From Bordetella parapertussis (GTDB taxonomy: Bacteria > Pseudomonadota > Gammaproteobacteria > Burkholderiales > SG8-41): a DNA stretch of 51,939 bases. The stretch is from NCBI GenBank assembly GCA_945885345.1, contig CAMCYP010000027.1:1-51939 (forward strand), read 5' to 3'. A program made the position numbers and the translations under genes. Each line of letters opens with the position of its first letter. The stretch's first letter is position 1. The notes under the pieces were generated by a model, which saw nothing but the letters and a program-made list of their open reading frames with translations, ran no database searches and was not told the DNA's origin. Below, in pieces: positions 46,944-51,939 of this stretch.

Positions 46944-47034
46944 GGGCCTCCAGGGGGGCGGGATGAAGGAAAACAGCGAATAGAACGAAATGCGGGAACG
47001 CAGTGCGCGCGCGCGGTGGCTGAAGCCCGGGAGG

Positions 47035-47493
47035 TCAGGCCAGGGTTTTTACGAATTCCAGCACCTCCTGCACATGCCCGGGCACTTTCACGCCGCGCCA
47101 CTCGCGGCGAATCATGCCGTTACCGTCGATGACAAAAGTGCTGCGCTGGATGCCGCGCACCTGTTTGCCGTACATGTTTTTCATCTTGATCACGTCGAAC
47201 AGCTTGCAGGCGGTTTCATCCGCATCGCTGAGCAGTTCAAACGGGAAAGACATCTTGGCCTTGAAGTTTTCGTGCGACTTCAGGGTATCGCGTGAAATGC
47301 CGTATACCGCGCAGCCGGCTTTGACGAACTGCGGATGCAGGTCGCGGAACTGCTGGCCTTCGGTGGTGCAGCCGGGGGTGTTGTCTTTGGGGTAGAAGTA
47401 GAGCACCAGCGACTGGCCGCGCAGGGCGCGCAGCTTGAAAGTCTTGCCTCCCGTCGCGGGGAGTTCGAAATCCGGTGCGGGCTGATCGGTCAT
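47035..47493 (-). CDS. bcp: Peroxiredoxin, Bcp/PrxQ type
   Basis: A 152-aa thiol peroxidase reducing H2O2 and organic hydroperoxides in the cytoplasm. The peroxidatic Cys42 is in YPKDNTPGCTTEG. The partner Cys five residues later in E. coli Bcp is Gln47 here; remaining candidates are Cys61 and Cys78, so resolution may use a different Cys or an external thiol. The rest (FELLSDADETACKLFDV, RSTFVIDGNGMIRREWRGVKVPGH) is typical. phoH follows 91 bp downstream. Confidence 0.94.
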   Translation of the reverse strand: MTDQPAPDFELPATGGKTFKLRALRGQSLVLYFYPKDNTPGCTTEGQQFRDLHPQFVKAGCAVYGISRDTLKSHENFKAKMSFPFELLSDADETACKLFDVIKMKNMYGKQVRGIQRSTFVIDGNGMIRREWRGVKVPGHVQEVLEFVKTLA

Positions 47494-47647
47494 GCCGGCA
47501 CGCTGGTGGGACTGTGGATTGCGGTAGTCAACTTGCAGATATCTTGGCCCAAAACTTCGCGTCGTGCAACAGCTTGTTGCGGCAGTCGGGGCGGCGGCAT
47601 TGCAGCGAATGCTTCATGTGCCTGACTTATTGCGGCAACCTTGTATT

Positions 47648-47696
47648 GCGAGCATCAGTGCTCGCGGGGCCGCGGCCCTGCAATTTCCAATTGCAG
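47648..47696. promoter_or_regulatory. Three abutting palindromes upstream of ugd
   Basis: GCGAGCA/TGCTCGC (47648-47665), GGGCCGCGGCCC (47667-47678) and CTGCAATT/AATTGCAG (47678-47696) follow one another within 49 bp and end 14 bp before the ugd ATG. Each is perfect. They could form a cruciform or an RNA leader of stacked hairpins controlling ugd. The rest of the gap 47494-47647 shows no gene or clear promoter. Confidence 0.6.
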
Positions 47697-47709
47697 CGGA
47701 GCTGATGTC

Positions 47710-49119
47710 ATGAATATTGTCGTAATGGGATGCGGATATGTAGGGTTGGTCACCGGCGCGTGCCTGGCGGAGATGGGCAACCTGGTGACCTGTGTGGACA
47801 GTAATCCGCGAAAAATTGCGCAGCTGCGACTGGGCATCCTGCCGTTTTTCGAACCCGGTCTCGAGTCGCTGGTGCAGCGTAATTCGCAGCAGCGGCGCCT
47901 GTCATTCAGCAATGATCCGGGCGCGGCCATCGCCGCGGCCGGCGTGGTGTTCATCGCCGTCGGCACGCCGCCGCTGGCACATGGCGGCGCTGATACCCGA
48001 TACGTGATGGCGGTTGCTGCCGACATTGCACAGCACATGCCGGCCGGCTGCATCGTCGTCAACAAATCCACGGCGCCGGTGGGCACCGTGCAGCGCATCC
48101 GTGACATCCTCGACCGCACCGCGGCACAGCGCGGCCTCGCGTATTCGCACGAAGTGGTGGCCAATCCCGAATTCCTGCGCGAAGGCACGGCGGTGCATGA
48201 CTTCATGAGCCCGGATCGCGTGATTCTCGGTGTCGAAGGCGAGCGTGCCGAACGCGTCATGCGCGGACTGTATGCGCCGTTTGTACGCCAGCACGAGCGG
48301 CTGATCGTGATGGGGTTGCGCGATGCGGAACTGACCAAGTATGCGGCCAATGCCATGCTGGCGACGCGGATCTCGTTCATGAACGAAATGGCGCGGCTGT
48401 GCGATGCGCTGGGCGTGGATGTTGAAAGTGTGCGCCGCGGCATCGGCTCGGACACGCGCATCGGTTATTCCTATCTCTATGCCGGCTGCGGCTACGGCGG
48501 TTCGTGCTTTCCCAAGGATGTGCGCGCGCTGATCGACATGGCGCGCCAGGCCAGGGTGGAACCCGGCATCATGACGGCCGTGGCCCGCACCAACGATGCG
48601 CAGAAACTGTGGGCAGCGGAAATGGTCGCCGAGCGCTTCGGGCACCGCCTGCAGGGCCGGCGCTTTGCCGTGTGGGGATTGGCTTTCAAGCCGAATACCG
48701 ATGATCTGCGCGAGGCACCCGCCGTGACCATCATCGGTGACCTGCTGGCGGCCGGGGCGCGGGTGGTGGCGCATGATCCGGTGGCCATGCCGCGGGCGCG
48801 GGAGGAGTTGCCGGCGGCGTGGCTGGTTTCGGGTGCGCTGCAGTTCGCGGAAGATCCCTATGCCGCGCTGGAAGGCGTGGATGCGCTGGTGCTGGCGACG
48901 GAATGGAAACCCTTCCGCTCACCGGATTTTGAGGCGATGAAGGCGCGCATGCGCGGTCGCCTGATCATCGACGGCCGCAACCAGTACGATCCGCAGCAGA
49001 TCCGCGCGCTGGGTTTCGAATATTGCGGTGTGGGCCGCGGCGCGGCGTTTGCGCAAACCCCGCAGGCCACCGCATGGCCGGTGCGGCAGCCGGTACAAAC
49101 CGATGCCGTTGCGGTTTAA
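47710..49119 (+). CDS. ugd: UDP-glucose 6-dehydrogenase
   Basis: A 469-aa NAD-dependent enzyme oxidising UDP-glucose twice to UDP-glucuronate, a precursor for exopolysaccharide, capsule or modified lipid A. The N-terminal Rossmann motif is MGCGYVGLVTGACLAEMG (about 6-23), the catalytic Cys266 lies in GCGYGGSCFPKD, and the C-terminal domain begins with RRFAVWGLAFKPNTDDLREAP (about 317-337). I chose ATG 47710, matching the family start MNIVVMGCGYVG; the frame extends upstream without support. Its stop overlaps the mnmH stop on the other strand. No glycosyltransferase genes adjoin it. Confidence 0.96.
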   Translation: MNIVVMGCGYVGLVTGACLAEMGNLVTCVDSNPRKIAQLRLGILPFFEPGLESLVQRNSQQRRLSFSNDPGAAIAAAGVVFIAVGTPPLAHGGADTRYVMAVAADIAQHMPAGCIVVNKSTAPVGTVQRIRDILDRTAAQRGLAYSHEVVANPEFLREGTAVHDFMSPDRVILGVEGERAERVMRGLYAPFVRQHERLIVMGLRDAELTKYAANAMLATRISFMNEMARLCDALGVDVESVRRGIGSDTRIGYSYLYAGCGYGGSCFPKDVRALIDMARQARVEPGIMTAVARTNDAQKLWAAEMVAERFGHRLQGRRFAVWGLAFKPNTDDLREAPAVTIIGDLLAAGARVVAHDPVAMPRAREELPAAWLVSGALQFAEDPYAALEGVDALVLATEWKPFRSPDFEAMKARMRGRLIIDGRNQYDPQQIRALGFEYCGVGRGAAFAQTPQATAWPVRQPVQTDAVAV

Positions 49120-50228
49120 CCGACGGTTGCCGGAGTCTCCGCCAATACTTCGCGCGCCAGCCGGTCCATGGCTTCCGCTGTATGGGCCGGGAGCACAAAC
49201 CGCGTGGCCTGCGGCAGCCGTGGGTAGTGATGGTTGATGGCGCGCGTATAGGCCGGATCGTAGTGCCGGACCAGCAGCTCTGCGGTTAATTGATCCCAGG
49301 CCTCGTTCCGCGCCAGGGCCTGCCAGTCATTGATCACCGTGCCGCCGTGAAGCTGGCGCAGGCAATCAAGCTGCGTGTTGAGCAGGGCGGCATCACCGAG
49401 GAAATGCGCGTACTCGTCCTTCAGCAGTTCGACACGCACGGCCATGCCGGCTTCGATGACCACGCAACTGCTTTGCCACATCGCGTCGATCAGCTTCTCC
49501 GGCACGCGCAGCCTGCCGATTTTTTTGCTCTCTGATTCGACGAACACCGGACGTTCGGGATCGAAGTGGCGCAGCGCATGCCAGACCAGGCTTTCGAACA
49601 TTTTCTGTGCCGGCTGCGGCGCGTCGGGCAGGTTGCCCAATACCGACCCGCGATGCGCAGCGAGCTCCTCAAGGTCGAGCACCTGCGCGCCCTGGCTACG
49701 CAGCGCACGCAGCAGCAGGCTTTTGCCGGTGCCGGTCATGCCGCAGACCACGCGCCACTGGAAGCGTGACGGCAGCGTCTGCAGTTCAGCGATGACTGAG
49801 CGACGATAGTTTTTGTAACCGCCGTCGAGCTGGCCGGTGCGCCAGCCGACCTGGCCCAGCACATGGGCGAGGGCACCGCTGCGGCCGCCGCCGCGCCAGC
49901 AATAGACGAGGGGACGCCATTCGCGCGGGCGCGCGAGCAACTGTTCGCGCAGGTGTCGTGCGATGTTGGCGCTGACCAGTGCGGCGCCGATTTTCTTGGC
50001 GTCGAAGGAGGAAACCTGCTTGTAGATGGTGCCGACCTCGGCGCGCTCCGCATTGTTGAGGACGGGATAATTGACCGCGCCGGGAATGTGATCCTCGGCG
50101 AATTCGTCCTCGGAGCGCACGTCGATGATCTCGTCAAACTGATCGAGTTGTGCTACGGTGACCGTGCTGGTTAAGCGTGCTTTTGATGCGCGCGCTTTTT
50201 CGAGATGTTGATCTGTTGCTTCAGCCAT
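49116..50228 (-). CDS. mnmH: tRNA 2-selenouridine synthase
   Basis: A 370-aa enzyme (SelU/YbbB) that replaces the sulfur of 2-thiouridine at the tRNA wobble position with selenium from selenophosphate, through geranylated intermediates. The N-terminal rhodanese domain has IDVRSEDEFAEDHIPGAVNYPV and active Cys110 in YCWRGGGRS; the C-terminal P-loop domain has GMTGTGKS (163-170). It is divergent from selD, which makes its selenium donor, with 123 bp between; the two form a selenium unit. Confidence 0.95.
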   Translation of the reverse strand: MAEATDQHLEKARASKARLTSTVTVAQLDQFDEIIDVRSEDEFAEDHIPGAVNYPVLNNAERAEVGTIYKQVSSFDAKKIGAALVSANIARHLREQLLARPREWRPLVYCWRGGGRSGALAHVLGQVGWRTGQLDGGYKNYRRSVIAELQTLPSRFQWRVVCGMTGTGKSLLLRALRSQGAQVLDLEELAAHRGSVLGNLPDAPQPAQKMFESLVWHALRHFDPERPVFVESESKKIGRLRVPEKLIDAMWQSSCVVIEAGMAVRVELLKDEYAHFLGDAALLNTQLDCLRQLHGGTVINDWQALARNEAWDQLTAELLVRHYDPAYTRAINHHYPRLPQATRFVLPAHTAEAMDRLAREVLAETPATVG

Positions 50229-50264
50229 GGTGCAGCATTATCGCATCCAGACAGCCGCCGCCCA

Positions 50265-50334
50265 AGCATCACCCCATCACCCCATCACCTAATCACCCAA
50301 TTACTTAATCACCAGTTACCAGTCACTAATCACC
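50265..50334. repeat. Degenerate heptad/octad array between mnmH and selD
   Basis: Units such as CATCACC, CCATCACC, TAATCACC, CAATTACT, TAATCACC, AGTTACC, AGTCACT and AATCACC follow one another for 70 bp, ending 17 bp before the selD ATG. It is the longest of four arrays sharing the TCAC core, and occupies the shared promoter region of two divergent selenium genes. Confidence 0.85.
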
Positions 50335-50351
50335 TTTTCCAACAAGCCAAA

Positions 50352-51407
50352 ATGGACAAATCCATCGACCCCGCAGCCCTGCGCCTGACCCAGTTTTCGC
50401 ACGGCGGTGGGTGAGGCTGCAAACTGACGCCAGCGTTGCTGAGCGAGGTTTTGGCCAATTCGCCGGCGCAGGTCTTCAAGGATCTGCTGGTCGGCACGGA
50501 GTCGAGTGACGACGCGGCGGTGTATCGCATCAACGATACACAAGCCATCATCGCAACGACGGATTTTTTCATGCCCATCGTCGATGATCCGTACGATTTC
50601 GGCCGCATCGCCGCGACCAATGCGATTTCCGATGTCTATGCGATGGGTGGAAAACCCTTCATGGCGCTGGCGCTGCTCGGCATTCCCGTCGGCAAGATGC
50701 CGATGGAAGTCGCGCAACGCATTACGGCTGGCGGCCACGCGGTGTGCGCGGCGGCGGGCATTCCGATTGCCGGCGGTCATTCCATCGATTCGCCGGAGCC
50801 GATTTACGGCCTGGTCGCACTGGGCCTGATTCATCCCGACAAGATCAAGCGCAACGATCGCGCCCGGGCCGGTGATGTACTGATCCTCGGCAAGGGCCTG
50901 GGCGTCGGCATCATGAGCGCGGCGATGAAAAAAGGCGAACTGAAGGACAAGGCCTATGCGCAGATGCTGGAGAGCACGACAAAACTGAATACTCCCGGCG
51001 TTGAGCTCGCTGACATGCCGGCCGTGCATGCGCTGACCGACGTCACCGGCTTCGGCCTGCTTGGCCACCTGCTCGAAATCTGCCGTGGTTCCGGACTGGC
51101 CGCCGAACTGCAGTGGTCGCAAATACCGATACTGTCTGCTGCGCGCCATCTGCTCGAAGCTGGGTATGTCACTGGCGCTTCGGAGCGCAACTGGAACAGT
51201 TACAGCGATCAGGTGAACATGCCGGCGGGCGACACGACCTTGCAGCGTCGGATGCTGACCGATCCGCAGACCAGCGGCGGTTTGCTGGTGGCTTGCGCGG
51301 CGGATGCGGCGCCCGCTGTCATGGACATTTTCAAGGCACAGGGCTTCGCCGATGCCGCCGTCATTGGCCGGCTGGTCGCCGGGACCCCCGCTGTGAATGT
51401 TATATAA
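50352..51407 (+). CDS. selD: Selenide, water dikinase, selenocysteine-containing
   Basis: A 351-aa enzyme making selenophosphate from selenide and ATP. An in-frame UGA at 50412-50414 (codon 21) falls exactly at the catalytic residue: E. coli SelD reads SHGAGCGCK with Cys17 and Lys20, and here the frame is SHGGG-U-GCK, giving Sec21 and Lys24. The frame continues with full similarity (TTDFFMPIVDDPYDFGRIAATNAISD, AGGHSIDSPEP, LTDVTGFGLLGH, MLTDPQTSGGLLVAC). A stem-loop starts 14 nt after the UGA. Without Sec decoding the product would stop at 20 residues or start too late to include the active site. ATG 50352 fits the family start; mnmH is divergent upstream. Confidence 0.95.
50428..50445 (+). 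promoter_or_regulatory. Bacterial SECIS-like hairpin of selD
   Basis: CGC-CAGC (50428-50434) pairs with GCTG-A-GCG (50438-50445): seven pairs with a single bulged A, loop GTT. The loop begins with G, and the helix starts 14 nt (apex 21 nt) after the UGA, in the range known for SelB-binding elements. Confidence 0.7.
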
Positions 51408-51420
51408 GTATTTGTTTTTA
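51404..51420 (+). repeat. AT-rich 17-mer, copy 6
   Basis: ATAAGTATTTGTTTTTA in the 10-bp gap between the convergent selD and esterase genes, running into both stop codons. Shares TTATATAAGTATTTG with the purA-leader copy. Confidence 0.5.
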
Positions 51421-51939
51421 TTTAATTTTTAGCAGTGTAGCCAGCGACTTCCACACCGTATCCAGAATCATCGGCTGTGCCGCTGCCACAGGGTGCAGCC
51501 CGTCAGCCTGGAAATAATCGCGTTTCTCGGCAAAACCCTCGAGCAGGAAAGGCACCAGCGGCACGCGCCGCGCCTTGGCCACTTCACGGAAGGTTGCCTG
51601 GAACTTTTCAGTGTAAGTCTGGCCGTAGTTGGGTGGTATGCGGATTCCGACGAGAACGACGCGCGCATGGCTGCGCTGCGCGGCATCGATCATGCGTTCG
51701 AGATTGCGCCGCATCGCGTTGAGATCCGAGCCGCGAAGGCCGTCATTGGCGCCGAGGGCAAGGATGACGACAGCAGGATGGTGGGTCTTCAAGGCATTGT
51801 CGATGCGATTGGCGCCTCCCTGGGTGGTTTCGCCGCTGATGCTGGCATTGACGACCGTATAATCCGTTTTTTTCTGTTGCAGGCGCTGCGCCAGCAGTTG
51901 CGGCCAGTCCTCACCGCGCGCAAGTCCGTAACCTGCCGA
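51418..51939 (-). CDS. SGNH/GDSL hydrolase, TesA-like esterase (5' end beyond window)
   Basis: The C-terminal 173 codons of an SGNH hydrolase; the gene runs off the right edge. Visible blocks: SAGYGLARGEDW at the very edge (the catalytic Ser block I normally reads GDSLSAGYG), the Gly block NASISGETTQGG, the Asn block ALGANDGLRG, and the catalytic DGLHP (Asp-x-x-His). This architecture matches the TesA/lysophospholipase L1 subgroup, usually periplasmic with a signal peptide, with thioesterase, esterase or arylesterase activity. It converges with selD 10 bp away. Confidence 0.9.
   Translation of the reverse strand, partial: SAGYGLARGEDWPQLLAQRLQQKKTDYTVVNASISGETTQGGANRIDNALKTHHPAVVILALGANDGLRGSDLNAMRRNLERMIDAAQRSHARVVLVGIRIPPNYGQTYTEKFQATFREVAKARRVPLVPFLLEGFAEKRDYFQADGLHPVAAAQPMILDTVWKSLATLLKIK

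Noticed and set aside
50352..51407. selD as a pseudogene broken by a stop
   Set aside because: The stop is UGA exactly at the catalytic position, both flanks stay in frame and conserved, and a SECIS-like hairpin follows.

Overview
The window is chromosomal DNA of a GC-rich Gram-negative bacterium, most likely a betaproteobacterium. The evidence is gene order. The run ndk-rlmN-pilW-rodZ-ispG-hisS-yfgM-bamB-der-hfq-hflX-hflK-hflC-DUF2065-hisZ-purA-tRNA-Leu-rnr-rlmB and the block rpsF-priB-rpsR-rplI-dnaB are, from general knowledge, typical of Burkholderiales/Rhodocyclales/Nitrosomonadales-type genomes, and PriB, HisZ and the HflK/HflC pair fit this. No phage, integrase, insertion sequence, rRNA operon or CRISPR array is visible.

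Layout. (1) 1-10.2 kb is a metabolic/accessory segment: tRNA-Arg(ACG) with its own promoter and terminator, a PEP-mutase-family oxaloacetate decarboxylase, a luciferase-like monooxygenase, a FlK-type hotdog thioesterase, a small membrane protein, a NYN nuclease with a LOTUS/OST-HTH tail divergent from a class III cyclase-FHA fusion, a DUF1932 dehydrogenase, and a three-gene unit (MFS transporter, exported dienelactone-hydrolase-like enzyme, gamma-glutamyltransferase). (2) 10.3-15.7 kb holds accA-tilS and a complete DctPQM TRAP transporter. (3) 15.9-34.7 kb is the conserved housekeeping block: nucleotide pools, RNA modification, type IV pilus and cell shape, isoprenoid precursors, His-tRNA charging, outer-membrane assembly, ribosome GTPases, Hfq, the HflKC protease-control complex, AMP synthesis, RNase R and RlmB. 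(4) 34.75-42.2 kb is an accessory island between rlmB and rpsF: a sulfotransferase-like protein and a two-partner secretion pair, a 1467-aa glycine-rich TpsA exoprotein and its TpsB outer-membrane transporter. (5) 42.2-45.4 kb is the S6/PriB/S18/L9/DnaB block with a clear promoter, a candidate S6:S18-binding leader and a strong terminator after rplI. (6) 45.5-51.9 kb holds phoH and bcp on the minus strand, UDP-glucose dehydrogenase, tRNA 2-selenouridine synthase (mnmH), a divergent selD, and a cut-off SGNH esterase.

Most notable points. selD has an in-frame UGA at its catalytic position followed by a bacterial SECIS-like hairpin, so the organism very probably makes a selenocysteine-containing SelD and also uses selenium for tRNA selenouridine. 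The TpsA exoprotein has a PE_PGRS-like Gly/Asn repeat body, near-identical tandem modules and one cysteine in the predicted mature protein, at the penultimate position. The cyclase-FHA protein keeps its metal and adenine-selecting residues but has Tyr where the transition-state Arg belongs. Two families of non-coding repeats recur: a 17-bp AT-rich motif (six intergenic copies) and degenerate heptad arrays based on TCAC/GTGA (four intergenic loci), one of which supplies the ribosome-binding site of the next gene.
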